From Afifella pfennigii DSM 17143 (lineage in GTDB: Bacteria; Pseudomonadota; Alphaproteobacteria; Rhizobiales; Afifellaceae): DNA of 64,000 nt. The notes beneath the pieces were generated by a model that did not search any database, was not told the origin of the DNA, and saw only the letters and a list, made by a program, of their open reading frames with translations. The translations under genes were made by a program, and so were the position numbers. Positions 1 to 7,929 of this stretch are shown here, piece after piece (within the stretch, counting starts at the first letter, position 1; each line of letters opens with the position of its first letter). The stretch is taken from contig NZ_JHZK01000001.1 in the NCBI RefSeq assembly GCF_000688515.1, forward strand, positions 1 through 64,000, written 5' to 3'.

Positions 1-235
1 AAGCCGGGCTGGCTCCGACATGGTAGAGCCGGGCCGCATGGCTCTCAAGGCCGCCGACGATCTCGCGCAGGCTCTGAGCCCCCGACAATTGCCCATAGAG
101 CAAGGCCACGAACTGGCTCTTGGTCGACAGCCGACGCACATGCTTGTCCGCATGGTGCTTGTCCACAAGCCGTTCGAACACGCCCCAGGGAACATGCTTC
201 AAGACGTCGTGGAAAACGCTATTGTGGTGCCGCAC
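1..235 (-). CDS. IS4-type transposase, N-terminal part (DUF4372), cut by window edge
   Basis: Read on the minus strand from a GTG at 235, this frame opens with MRHHNSVFHDVLKHVPW and continues with KHVRRLSTKSQFVALLYGQL and SLREIVGGLESHAARLYH. That is the N-terminal DUF4372 domain of IS4-family transposases. A purine-rich ribosome site (GGGAG) lies about 6 bases before the GTG. Only about 78 codons are inside the window, so the DDE catalytic core lies beyond the left edge and it cannot be told whether the element is intact. The function, cut-and-paste transposition, is inferred from family. Recognition is from sequence memory, not a search. Confidence 0.8.
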   Translation of the reverse strand, partial: MRHHNSVFHDVLKHVPWGVFERLVDKHHADKHVRRLSTKSQFVALLYGQLSGAQSLREIVGGLESHAARLYHVGASPA

Positions 236-619
236 GGTGTTGCTCCCTCGCGTCCGGAAGACGCGCCAAACGTCTGAACACGAGTAGAATCAACACCGTG
301 CGCTCAGTCCACAAAATTAAACCGGACAGCCGTGGGCTTGACCCGGCCATCCATGCCAGGGCGCCCGCAGCGGTGTATGGAGGTGCGTACCGCGAGCGCC
401 CCGCACACCCCACCCTCCGGGGCCCCACCCCTATGCGACAGCCCCTTGCCGCGAGCCGGCCCCTCGACGCCGGCCTGCGATTGTGCTTGTTCTGACGCAA
501 GCGACTTCCCACCGACACGCCCGCCCCGACATCTCTTGGTTCGGAGAATGTCGGCCATTGCGCACACATCCCAATCCGTATAAACTTATCTTTATATCTT
601 TCTAGAAAACCGAGCCGAC
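236..619. other. Intergenic stretch between transposase and ArsR regulator
   Basis: No convincing gene. The part next to the transposase (about 236-330) is probably the end of the insertion element; AAACCGGACAGC near 320-331 resembles common IS termini, but the inverted repeat cannot be confirmed because the other end is outside the window. A stretch beginning GGGCTTGACCCGGCCATCC near 334 resembles dispersed intergenic repeats seen in Rhizobiales genomes. A 7-bp inverted repeat (CCGACAT at 526-532, ATGTCGG at 548-554) and an AT-rich operator candidate precede the next gene. Confidence 0.5.
579..596. promoter_or_regulatory. Candidate ArsR-type operator before regulator-metF operon
   Basis: The sequence TATAAACTTATCTTTATA is an imperfect palindrome (14 of 18 positions symmetrical) in an otherwise GC-rich region, 23 bases before the ArsR-family start codon. 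AT-rich palindromes with TATAAA/TTTATA arms are typical targets of ArsR-family regulators, so autoregulation of the regulator-metF operon is inferred. Binding has not been shown. Confidence 0.5.
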
Positions 620-1615
620 ATGGAGCTAGCCGCCCTTTCCCGCGCCGCGCAGGCGCTCGCCGACGAGACCCGTCTTCGCCTTCTCGCCCTGCTGGCGGAG
701 GGCGAGCGGCCGGTCAAGGAGCTGGTGGAGGTCGTCGGCCAGTCGCAGCCGCGCATTTCCCGCCACCTGAAGATCCTGACGGAGGCCGGCCTTATCTGCC
801 GCACGCCGGAAGGCGCGCATGTCTATTACCGGCTCGCCGGCGAGGGCGCCGCCACCGCTTTGTCGCGCGCCGCCCTTTCGCTTCTGGCCGAGAGCGCCGA
901 GGAGCCTTCGCTGCGCCGCGACCGCGACCGGCTCGCCCTCATTCGCGCCCGCAATCAGGCCGCGGCCGAGCGCTACTTCGCCGAGCATGCGGCCGAATGG
1001 CATCGCCTGCGCTCCCTGCATGTGCCGGAGGGCGAGGTGGAGAAGGCGATCCGCGCCGCCCTTGGCAAGAAGCGCTTTCGCGCCCTCCTCGATATCGGCA
1101 CCGGCACCGGCCGCATGCTGGAGCTTCTGGCCGACCGCGCCGAGCGCCTTACCGGCCTCGACAGCTCGCCGCAGATGCTCTCCCTGGCGCGCGCGCATCT
1201 GGAGCGCACCGGCCTTTCCAGGGCGCAGCTTCGTTCCGGCGACGCTTTGGCCCTGCCGCTGCCGCGCGGCGCCTTCGATCTCGTGGTGCTGCACCAGGTT
1301 CTGCACTTCCTCGACGATCCGGCGGCGGCGATCGCGGAGGCGGTGCGCGTTCTGGCCCCCGGCGGCACGCTTCTCATCGTCGATTTCGCCCCCCACCATG
1401 CCGAGTTCTTGCGCGAGGAGCACGCGCATCGCCGTCTCGGCTTTTCCGACCGCCAGCTTCAGGCCTGGCTTTCCGATGCCGGCCTTGCGGCCCCGCATCT
1501 TCAACATCTAGCGCCGCATGCAGGCGGCACCGAGGAGCTTACCGTCACCATTTGCACCTCCCTGAAAGCCCATTGCGCCCACGAGCCCGGCACGGCCGCC
1601 GGAGGCACGGCATGA
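620..1615 (+). CDS. ArsR-family regulator fused to SAM-dependent methyltransferase domain
   Basis: This 331-residue protein has two parts. Residues 1-85 are an ArsR winged helix-turn-helix (ADETRLRLLALLAEGERPVK, then a recognition helix around SQPRISRHLKILTEAGL and a VYYRLA wing). Residues about 150-300 are a class I methyltransferase fold with the SAM-binding motif DIGTGTGRMLELL from residue 157. It overlaps metF by four bases (ATGA), so the two are translationally coupled. In alphaproteobacteria this fusion is commonly found beside metF, and the natural inference is that the second domain senses SAM or SAH and adjusts methionine-cycle expression rather than methylating a substrate. Cysteine metal-binding motifs of classical ArsR are absent from the helix-turn-helix part. 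Confidence 0.85.
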   Translation: MELAALSRAAQALADETRLRLLALLAEGERPVKELVEVVGQSQPRISRHLKILTEAGLICRTPEGAHVYYRLAGEGAATALSRAALSLLAESAEEPSLRRDRDRLALIRARNQAAAERYFAEHAAEWHRLRSLHVPEGEVEKAIRAALGKKRFRALLDIGTGTGRMLELLADRAERLTGLDSSPQMLSLARAHLERTGLSRAQLRSGDALALPLPRGAFDLVVLHQVLHFLDDPAAAIAEAVRVLAPGGTLLIVDFAPHHAEFLREEHAHRRLGFSDRQLQAWLSDAGLAAPHLQHLAPHAGGTEELTVTICTSLKAHCAHEPGTAAGGTA

Positions 1616-2490
1616 GCGACAAGGACAAAGCCATGGAACTCTCCTTCGAGTTCTTCCCGCCGAAGAACGACGAGCAGACCGCCACCTTCCGTCAGGCGGC
1701 GGAGCGGCTGGCCGCCTTCGCGCCCGATTTCGTCTCCGTCACCTATGGCGCGGGCGGCTCCTCCAAGGAGCGCTCCTTCGCCGCCGTGGAGCTGCTCATT
1801 GCCGAGCTCAAGCTGAAGGTCGCCGCGCATCTGACCTGCGTTTCGGCCTCCTGCGCGGAGGTCGACGAGGCGATCGAAACCTTCCAGCGCATCGGCGCCA
1901 CCCATTTCGTCGCCCTGCGCGGCGACCCGCCGGAGGGACCGGGCACGCCCTATTACGCCCACCGCGAAGGCTATGCCGACACCGCCGACCTCATCCGCGG
2001 GCTGAAGCGCATCGCCGATTTCGAGATCTCCGTCAGCGCCTATCCCGAGCGCCATCCGGAGAGCCCGAACTGGCAGACCGAGCTCGATATCTTGAAGCGC
2101 AAGGCGGATGCCGGCGCCGACCGCGCCATCACCCAGTTCTTCTACGACAACGACGATTTTGAGCGTTACCGGGACCGGGTGCGCGCCGCCGGCATAGACA
2201 TCCCCATCGTGCCAGGCCTGTTGCCGGTGAACCGCTTCGCTTCGGTGGAGAAATTCGCCGGCAAATGCGGCGCGCGCATTCCCGACAGCCTGCGCCCCCT
2301 CGCCGCTCTTTCGGGCGAGGCGCATTTTGAGGCGGCCGTGGAGCTTTGCGCCCGCCAGATGCAGGATCTGGCCCGCCGCGGCGTGCCCGGCTTCCACATC
2401 TACACGCTCAACCAGCACCGCCTGGTGACGCAGGTCTTGCGCGCCGCCGGTCTGAACGGCGGCAGCAGCGCCGCCCGCCGCGCCGCCTGA
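1612..2490 (+). CDS. metF: Methylenetetrahydrofolate reductase [NAD(P)H]
   Basis: MetF reduces 5,10-methylenetetrahydrofolate to 5-methyltetrahydrofolate with FAD, supplying the methyl group for methionine synthesis in the cytosol. At 292 residues it matches the usual bacterial length (about 290-300). Family motifs are present: SFEFFPPKN at the N-terminus, VTYGAGGS near residue 43, HLTCVS, and the folate/flavin loop FVALRGDPPEGPG near residue 100. The TIM-barrel strand ITQFFYDNDDF follows. The start is the ATG inside the preceding gene's stop (ATGA), followed by the short tail MSDKDKAMELS; a second ATG eight codons downstream is a weaker alternative. Confidence 0.95.
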   Translation: MSDKDKAMELSFEFFPPKNDEQTATFRQAAERLAAFAPDFVSVTYGAGGSSKERSFAAVELLIAELKLKVAAHLTCVSASCAEVDEAIETFQRIGATHFVALRGDPPEGPGTPYYAHREGYADTADLIRGLKRIADFEISVSAYPERHPESPNWQTELDILKRKADAGADRAITQFFYDNDDFERYRDRVRAAGIDIPIVPGLLPVNRFASVEKFAGKCGARIPDSLRPLAALSGEAHFEAAVELCARQMQDLARRGVPGFHIYTLNQHRLVTQVLRAAGLNGGSSAARRAA

Positions 2491-2505
2491 GCGGCACCCC
2501 CCAGC

Positions 2506-2575
2506 GGGACATGGCCATTGGGACATGGCCATTGGGACATGGCTGGCGGGACATGGCTGGCGGGAAACGGCTGGC
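2506..2575. repeat. Tandem repeat, five 14-bp units
   Basis: Five head-to-tail units: GGGACATGGCCATT twice, GGGACATGGCTGGC twice, then GGGAAACGGCTGGC. The array begins 15 bases after the metF stop. The pairwise sequence types suggest stepwise duplication by slippage. Confidence 0.9.
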
Positions 2576-2679
2576 GGCACCTGGCGAGCGACACATGGCT
2601 TCCGGGCTTCCGGGCTTCCAGACCGGGCCGAAAGGGCCCGGTTGCCAAGCTGCTCGCGAGATAGGCTAGGCTACTCGCC

Positions 2680-2719
2680 AGATAGGTTGTCGGCCAGATA
2701 GCCAGATAGATTGTCGGCC
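2680..2719. repeat. Direct repeat of a 16-bp unit
   Basis: AGATAGGTTGTCGGCC at 2680-2695 and AGATAGATTGTCGGCC at 2704-2719 differ at one position and are separated by AGATAGCC. Degenerate pieces of the same unit continue on both sides. Confidence 0.8.
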
Positions 2720-2751
2720 GACTAGATTGTAGGATTGTCAGCTGACCGCGC

Positions 2752-2835
2752 TCACAGAGCGCCCACCACAATGGCGCAGATGAAGACGAACGCGGACAGG
2801 AAAGCGATCGTATTCAAGGATCGTGTCAGGCTCAT
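2752..2835 (-). CDS. Small single-pass membrane protein, 27 residues (candidate)
   Basis: On the minus strand, an ATG preceded by GGGAGGC at good spacing opens a 27-codon frame: a positively charged start (MSLTRSLNTIA) followed by one hydrophobic segment (FLSAFVFICAIVVGAL) and TGA. The layout, a short basic N-terminus then a single membrane span, is typical of real bacterial small membrane proteins and unlikely by chance beside a strong ribosome site. No function can be assigned. It could be a regulator or subunit of a membrane complex. A database search of short proteins across Rhizobiales would settle whether it is conserved. Confidence 0.55.
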   Translation of the reverse strand: MSLTRSLNTIAFLSAFVFICAIVVGAL

Positions 2836-3086
2836 GATCAGCCTCCCGCATCATTACGACTAAAGTTTACAGCCAAACGATGCTCGGCGGAACGATTTTT
2901 GTCGCTGCGGCGCATCGCAGCAAGTTGCAAACCTGCAACGTCAAACAGGTTTCGTGAATCGCGTCAGCCGCTTATCGTTTGATGCAGTGCCAAAAGCTTG
3001 ATGGCGCAGATGGGGAAATCCTATGGAGGTCGGCCCCCCTTTCGGGCATGATGGGAGCCTCGTCACTGAGGTGAATTGAAACCGCC

Positions 3087-3440
3087 ATGCCCTTTCTTGT
3101 CCGATTCCTCGTCCGTCACGCCCTGATCGGCTCGCTCATCGGCTGGAGTTTCCTCGCCATCCTCTTCGCCTTCGACACCGGCGGCCTTTTCACCCTCATC
3201 ATGAACGCCGCCAGCCCCTGGCTGCCGCTCCTGCTGCTGGCGGTCTTCTTCGCCATCACCTTCGGCAGCGCCGCCGTCGCCAGCGCCGTGCTGATGGGGC
3301 TCGACGGCGAGGAGGGCACGCCGCCGGGCCGGCGCAGCCCCTTCCCTGCCTTCCTGCTGCCGCGCCCGCGCGCCGGTGAGCCGCAAGCCGTGCCGGTGAG
3401 AGCTTCGGGCAACGGCAAGGTACGCCACCGCGCGATATAA
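3087..3440 (+). CDS. Small membrane protein of unknown function
   Basis: The 117-residue product has two hydrophobic segments, about residues 10-31 (ALIGSLIGWSFLAILFAF) and 41-70 (PWLPLLLLAVFFAITFG), followed by a basic, proline-rich cytosolic-looking tail of about 45 residues. GAGGTG lies upstream of the ATG. I do not recognise the family. It precedes the PLP decarboxylase on the same strand with about 120 bases between, and may be co-transcribed with it. The tail has normal codon use for the genome, so the whole frame is probably coding. Confidence 0.6.
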   Translation: MPFLVRFLVRHALIGSLIGWSFLAILFAFDTGGLFTLIMNAASPWLPLLLLAVFFAITFGSAAVASAVLMGLDGEEGTPPGRRSPFPAFLLPRPRAGEPQAVPVRASGNGKVRHRAI

Positions 3441-3559
3441 CCTTCGATAAAGGGTCTTCGCCCCAAGGCCTCGGCCTGCTACATCGCGGGCCGCGATTCC
3501 TTCCGGCCTGGGGCAAGACCATCAAGACCTTTGCCAATGCACGCGAGGCCGCGCTGGAG

Positions 3560-4741
3560 ATGAGACCGGATGTGCCGGTCTACTGCTTCCATCCTGCGGT
3601 GCTTGCCGAAGATGCCCGCCATTTCGTCGGCGCCTTTCCCGGCAAGACGGCCTATGCCGTCAAGACCAATGGCGAGCCCTTCGTCCTGGAGGAGATCGCG
3701 CGCGCCGGCGTCAAGGCCTTCGATGTGGCCAGCCCCGCCGAATTCGCCGCCGCCCGCGCCGCCGCGCCCGATGCCGAGCTTCTCTACATGCATCCGGTCA
3801 AGGCGCAGTCCGATATCCGCCTGGCGCTGGAGACCTACGGCATCCGCACCCTCGCCCTCGACCACGAGGACGAGGTCGCCAAGATCCTTAGGATCGTGCG
3901 CGGCATCGATATCGACCCGGCCGACATCACCCTCTTCGTGCGCCTGCAGACCAAGGGCTCGGCCGCCTACGAACTGTCGAAGAAGTTCGGCGCCGCGCCC
4001 GGCCACGCCGTGGAGCTCCTGCAGCGCATCAGCGGCATCGGCTTCAGGCCGGCGCTCGCCTTCCATGTCGGCAGCCAGATCGAGGATCCGGAGGTCTACG
4101 AGCGGGCGCTCGCCTCGGCCGATTGGGTGCGCTCGCGCGCCGGCGTGGAGCTTGCGGCCCTTGATGTCGGCGGCGGCTTTCCCGCCTCCTACGGCCACGA
4201 CCCGCGTCGCAAGAAGCCGGATATGCCGAGCTTCGATGAGATCATGGAGCGGCTGCGCGCCGATCTCGTCGAATGGGGCTTTTCCGACCTGCCGCTCATT
4301 GCCGAGCCGGGCCGGGTCATCGTCGCCCGCTCCGTCTCCCTCATCGTGCGCGTGCTCCTGAAGAAGGGCAAGCGCATCTACATCAACGACGGCATCTGGG
4401 CCTCCTTGTCGGATTCCTGGACCGGCAAGATCACCCTTCCCGCCCGCTTCATCCCCGATCCCGCCCGCCGTCGCCGCTCCGGCGATCCGGCGAGGATCGC
4501 CCCCTTCAAGGTGTGCGGCGCCACCTGCGATTCGGTCGATATCCTGTCGCGTCCCTTCTGGCTGCCGGAGACGATCGATACCGGCGATTGGATCGAGATC
4601 GGCCATATCGGCGCCTATTCGCTGGCGCTGCGGACGCGCTTCAACGGCTTCTATCCCGATACCGTCGTCAGGGTGGAGAAGCCCTTCCATGCCGGCGAGA
4701 AGCCGGAGGGCTTTGCCTCGCTGGAGACGATGGCGGATTAG
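3560..4741 (+). CDS. Type III PLP-dependent decarboxylase (ornithine/lysine type)
   Basis: This is a fold-type III (alanine-racemase-like) amino acid decarboxylase of the eukaryotic ornithine-decarboxylase group; the product would be putrescine or cadaverine. Seen: PLP lysine in TAYAVKTNGEP (about K34), DVASPAEF, HVGSQIED, glycine-rich phosphate loop DVGGGFPASY, EPGR, and the C-terminal active-site region CGATCDSVDIL. From the first ATG the protein has 393 residues. The same frame continues upstream without a stop and reads like genuine N-terminus (PAWGKTIKTFANAREAALE), which relatives also have, but no ATG, GTG or TTG is present there. The true start is therefore uncertain. Ornithine versus lysine preference cannot be read from the sequence. 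Confidence 0.85.
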   Translation: MRPDVPVYCFHPAVLAEDARHFVGAFPGKTAYAVKTNGEPFVLEEIARAGVKAFDVASPAEFAAARAAAPDAELLYMHPVKAQSDIRLALETYGIRTLALDHEDEVAKILRIVRGIDIDPADITLFVRLQTKGSAAYELSKKFGAAPGHAVELLQRISGIGFRPALAFHVGSQIEDPEVYERALASADWVRSRAGVELAALDVGGGFPASYGHDPRRKKPDMPSFDEIMERLRADLVEWGFSDLPLIAEPGRVIVARSVSLIVRVLLKKGKRIYINDGIWASLSDSWTGKITLPARFIPDPARRRRSGDPARIAPFKVCGATCDSVDILSRPFWLPETIDTGDWIEIGHIGAYSLALRTRFNGFYPDTVVRVEKPFHAGEKPEGFASLETMAD

Positions 4742-4747
4742 AGCGCG

Positions 4748-6058
4748 CTAGCCCTCTTGCGGCGCCGCCTCGGGCGCCGGCTCCGCCCGCCGCGCCAGCA
4801 CCTTGTCGATGCGCCGCCCGTCGAGATCGACCACCTCCAGCACCCAGCCCTGCCAACGCAGGCTCTCGCCGGGCTTCGGTATATGCTGCAACTCGTTGAG
4901 GACGAGCCCCGCCAGCGTCGCGAAGGTCGCTTTGGGCTCCACGCTCGTCCCCAGCACGTCCTGCAGGCGGTCGACCGGGATGGCCCCGTCCAGGAGCCAG
5001 CTGCCATCCTCGCGCTGCACCGCATCCGGTTCATCGTCGCCCGGATGCTCCGGCAAATCGCCGGCAATGGCGGTGAGGATGTCGTTGGGCGTGACGATGC
5101 CCTCGAACGAGCCGTATTCGTCGACGACCACGGCGAGATGCGTGCCGGAGGAGCGAAAGAGCTCCAACAGGCGCAGGACCGATAGCGTCTCGGCGACATA
5201 GAGCGGCTGCTGCAGAACGGTGGCAAGCTCCGCCGGCGCTTCGCCCGGAGCGGCGGGAAGCACGTCCTTCACATGCACGAAGCCGGCCAGATCGTCGACA
5301 TCCTGGCCGCTGACGGGATAGCGCGAATGCCCGCTCTCGCGCATGATGGAGAGGACCCTGTCCAAGTCCTGGTCGAGCGATAAGGTCACCGTCATCGTGC
5401 GCGGCACCATCACGGAGCGCACCGTCCGGTCGGCCAGGCGCAGGACGCCGTTGATCATGTCGCGCTCGGCCGGCACGAAGACGCCCGCCTCCGCGCCCTC
5501 CGCGATCAGCGCCTTCACCTCCTCCTCGGTGATGTGGCTGTCGCCGCTCGCCCGCACGCCCAGGAGCCGCAGCATCCCTTCCGTCGATAGCCGCAGGAAC
5601 CAGACGACCGGGGCCGCCAAGAGGGAGAGCAGCCGCATCGGCCGGGCGACGAGGGCGGCGATGCGTTCCGCATGGGTGAGCGCGATGCGCTTGGGCACCA
5701 GCTCGCCGATTATCAGCGACAGATAGGTGATGGCCACCACCACCAGCACGAAGGCGATTTCGTCCGCCGCCTGCGCCGGGAAGGAGAGGCGCTCCAGCCC
5801 TTCGGCGAGCGGCGCGGCGAAGACGCTGCCGCCATAGGCGCCGGCGAAGATGCCCACCAGCGTGATGCCGATCTGCACGCTGGACAGAAATCCGGTGGAA
5901 TCCTCCAGGAGCCGCAGCGCGGTGCGGGCGCCGCGGCTGCCCCCTTCCGCCATCTGCCGCAGCCGCACGGCGCGCGAGGAGACGATGGCAAGCTCCGACA
6001 TGGCGAAGAAGCCGTTGAGGAGGATGAGGAAGAGAACGATCAGAAGCTGCCAGACCAA
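4748..6058 (-). CDS. HlyC/CorC (CNNM) family membrane protein with CBS pair
   Basis: The 436-residue protein begins with a DUF21/CNNM membrane domain (residues about 1-200, with LLIVLFLILLNGFFAMSELA at the start). A CBS-domain pair follows, about residues 215-340 (VMVPRTMTVTLSLDQDLDRV; AVVVDEYGSFEGIVTPNDIL), and then a C-terminal CorC_HlyC domain. Family members are linked to magnesium or cobalt efflux; older 'hemolysin' naming is misleading. It converges on the decarboxylase gene with only six bases between the stops. Substrate is not deducible. Confidence 0.9.
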   Translation of the reverse strand: MVWQLLIVLFLILLNGFFAMSELAIVSSRAVRLRQMAEGGSRGARTALRLLEDSTGFLSSVQIGITLVGIFAGAYGGSVFAAPLAEGLERLSFPAQAADEIAFVLVVVAITYLSLIIGELVPKRIALTHAERIAALVARPMRLLSLLAAPVVWFLRLSTEGMLRLLGVRASGDSHITEEEVKALIAEGAEAGVFVPAERDMINGVLRLADRTVRSVMVPRTMTVTLSLDQDLDRVLSIMRESGHSRYPVSGQDVDDLAGFVHVKDVLPAAPGEAPAELATVLQQPLYVAETLSVLRLLELFRSSGTHLAVVVDEYGSFEGIVTPNDILTAIAGDLPEHPGDDEPDAVQREDGSWLLDGAIPVDRLQDVLGTSVEPKATFATLAGLVLNELQHIPKPGESLRWQGWVLEVVDLDGRRIDKVLARRAEPAPEAAPQEG

Positions 6059-6197
6059 AGGTTATTCTTCCGCTTGTGTAGCCATGGGAATGCTTCGAGC
6101 GCCGCCATTGTCGTGCGGGCGGCGTCCGCGGACTGGTGCGCGGGGCTTGCTCGGGCCATGGCATCTCCTGCGCGGGAAATCCAGCCGCCTCGTCCGA

Positions 6198-6998
6198 TTA
6201 CGCCAGAATCAGCTTGTCGTCGTCGATCTGCTTGCCGATGGCCTTGCCGAAGAGGTTGGAAAGGTCCTGCACCGTCAGCTTCGCCCTCTCCTCTTCGGTG
6301 AAGTCGAGCACGATGCGGCCGGAATCCATCATGATGGTGCGGTGGCCGACGGCAAGCGCGTCGCGCATGGAATGCGTCACCATCAGCGTCGTCAGCTTGC
6401 GCGTCTCCGCGATCTCGGTGGAGAGCGCCAGCACCTTGGCCGCGGCCCCCGGATCGAGCGCCGCCGTGTGCTCGTCGAGGACGAGGATCTTCATCGGCAG
6501 GAGCGTCGCCATCAACAGGCTGATCGCCTGGCGCTGCCCGCCCGAAAGCGTGCCGACCGGCTGGGTCATGCGGTCTTCCAGGCCGATCTCCAGCTTCGCC
6601 ACCTGCTCGGCCAGCCATTGCCGGTTCTTGCGCGAGCCGAGCGCGTTCTTCAGGCCGCGGTTTCTGCCGCGCGAGGCCGCGAGCGCGAGATTTTCCTCGA
6701 TGGAGAGCGAGGAGCAGGTGCCGAGGCGCGGCTCCTGGAAGACGCGGCCGACATGCATGGCTCGCCTCGCCGGCTTCCAGCCCGTCACGTCCTCCCCGCC
6801 GAGATACACCCGGCCCCCATCGGGCCGCACCGTGCCGACCACCGCCGACAGGAGCGTCGACTTGCCGGCCCCGTTGGAGCCGATGACGGTGACGAACTCG
6901 CCCTCGTCGATCTCAAGATCGATATCGCTGAGCGCGCGCACCTCGGTCGGCGTGCCGGCGTTGAAGGTCACGCTGACATCCTTCAGCGACAGCATCAT
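6198..6998 (-). CDS. ABC importer ATP-binding protein
   Basis: A 266-residue ATPase with Walker A (GSNGAGKST), Q-loop (FQEP), signature (LSGGQRQ), Walker B (ILVLDEHTAALD) and switch histidine (VTHS). The Walker B region has EHTAALDP where most have EPTSALDP, as usual in this subfamily. Its ATG overlaps the permease stop by four bases (ATGA), so it is translationally coupled and the last gene of a three-gene importer operon. It sits at the inner membrane cytosolic face and powers import of whatever the binding protein captures. Confidence 0.93.
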   Translation of the reverse strand: MMLSLKDVSVTFNAGTPTEVRALSDIDLEIDEGEFVTVIGSNGAGKSTLLSAVVGTVRPDGGRVYLGGEDVTGWKPARRAMHVGRVFQEPRLGTCSSLSIEENLALAASRGRNRGLKNALGSRKNRQWLAEQVAKLEIGLEDRMTQPVGTLSGGQRQAISLLMATLLPMKILVLDEHTAALDPGAAAKVLALSTEIAETRKLTTLMVTHSMRDALAVGHRTIMMDSGRIVLDFTEEERAKLTVQDLSNLFGKAIGKQIDDDKLILA

Positions 6999-7927
6999 CC
7001 GGCCCTCTTGCTGGCGGCGACCGTGCGCGCCGGCGCGGCGGCGGCCTTGCGCCGGCTGCGCTGGGCGCGTCCCTTCGACAGGATTACCGCGATGGCGACG
7101 ACGATGGCGGTGACGAGATTGAGGTCCTGCGGCTCGATGCCGATGAAGCCGGCGCTCAGCGACATGGCGATGAACAGGCGATAGACCAGCGCCCCGATGA
7201 TGCAGCCGAGCGTGGCGATGAACACCATGCGCCGGCCCAAGATCGCCTCGCCGATGATGAGGGCGGCAAGACCGGTGACGATGGTGCCGATACCCATGGA
7301 AACGTCGGCAACGCCCTGAAGCTGGGCGAACAGAGCGCCCGCCAGCGCCACGAAGCCGTTGCTGAGCGCCATGCCGATCAGCGCCATGCGCCCGACGGCG
7401 ATGCCCTGCGCCTCGGCCATGGCCGGGTTCTCGCCGCTGGCGCGCAACGCCAGGCCGATTTCCGTCTTCAGGAACCAGTCGGAGATGAGCTTGGCGCCGA
7501 TGGCGAAGATGCCGATGAGGACGACGTTCGTCCACATCCCGAGATCGATCCAGGATTCGGCGACGTCGAAGACCGTATCGACATTGTAGAGCGGCACGTT
7601 CGGCCCGCCCATGATCCTGAGATTGATGGAGAAAAGCGCCACCATCGTCAAAATGCCGGCGAGCAGGTTCATGATGCCGAAGCGCACGTTGAGCGTCGCG
7701 GTCACGAGCCCGGCGAGCCATCCGGCGAGGATGGCGAGGCCGGTGGCGAGGAACGGGTCGACACCGGCCGCCAGAGCGGCCGCCGCGACCGCCGCTCCGA
7801 GAGGAAAGCTGCCGTCCACCGTCAGGTCGGGGAAGTCGAGCACGCGGAACGACAGGAACACCCCGAGCGCGACGAGGGAGAACAGCAGCCCCGTTTCGAG
7901 CGCGCCTATGAAGGCGAAGAGGCTCAT
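6995..7927 (-). CDS. ABC importer permease
   Basis: The 310-residue protein is strongly hydrophobic with about eight to nine membrane segments (LLFSLVALGVFLSFRVLDF; GIMNLLAGILTMVALFSINL; IVTGLAALIIGEAILGRR). It resembles the BPD_transp_2 permeases of the branched-chain amino acid and sugar importer class that accompany PF04392 binding proteins. The N-terminal LDFPDLTVDGSFPLGAA motif is characteristic of this subgroup. The C-terminus is a basic, alanine-rich tail. It starts two bases after the binding-protein stop, so the operon order is binding protein, permease, ATPase. Confidence 0.92.
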   Translation of the reverse strand: MSLFAFIGALETGLLFSLVALGVFLSFRVLDFPDLTVDGSFPLGAAVAAAALAAGVDPFLATGLAILAGWLAGLVTATLNVRFGIMNLLAGILTMVALFSINLRIMGGPNVPLYNVDTVFDVAESWIDLGMWTNVVLIGIFAIGAKLISDWFLKTEIGLALRASGENPAMAEAQGIAVGRMALIGMALSNGFVALAGALFAQLQGVADVSMGIGTIVTGLAALIIGEAILGRRMVFIATLGCIIGALVYRLFIAMSLSAGFIGIEPQDLNLVTAIVVAIAVILSKGRAQRSRRKAAAAPARTVAASKRAG

Positions 7928-7929
7928 CG

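Larger units (their letters stand above)
2491..2751. other. Repeat-rich spacer after metF
   Basis: No gene is supported here. The spacer is made largely of short direct repeats: five near-identical 14-bp units, a duplicated CTTCCGGG, and two 16-bp copies of AGATAGNTTGTCGGCC with further AGATAG fragments around them. Open frames cross it on both strands but encode only the repeats and run into metF antisense. Confidence 0.6.

Noticed and set aside
2506-2575. CRISPR-like repeat array
   Set aside because: Units are 14 bp and directly adjacent with no unique spacers, and no cas genes are nearby.
2400-2771. Minus-strand open frame of 123 codons across the repeat spacer
   Set aside because: It is antisense to the metF 3' end and otherwise just translates the tandem repeats; no ribosome site.
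3479-4690. 403-codon minus-strand frame opposite the PLP decarboxylase
   Set aside because: A shadow frame produced by GC-rich codon bias; composition is rich in Asp/Gly/Arg/His with no motifs.
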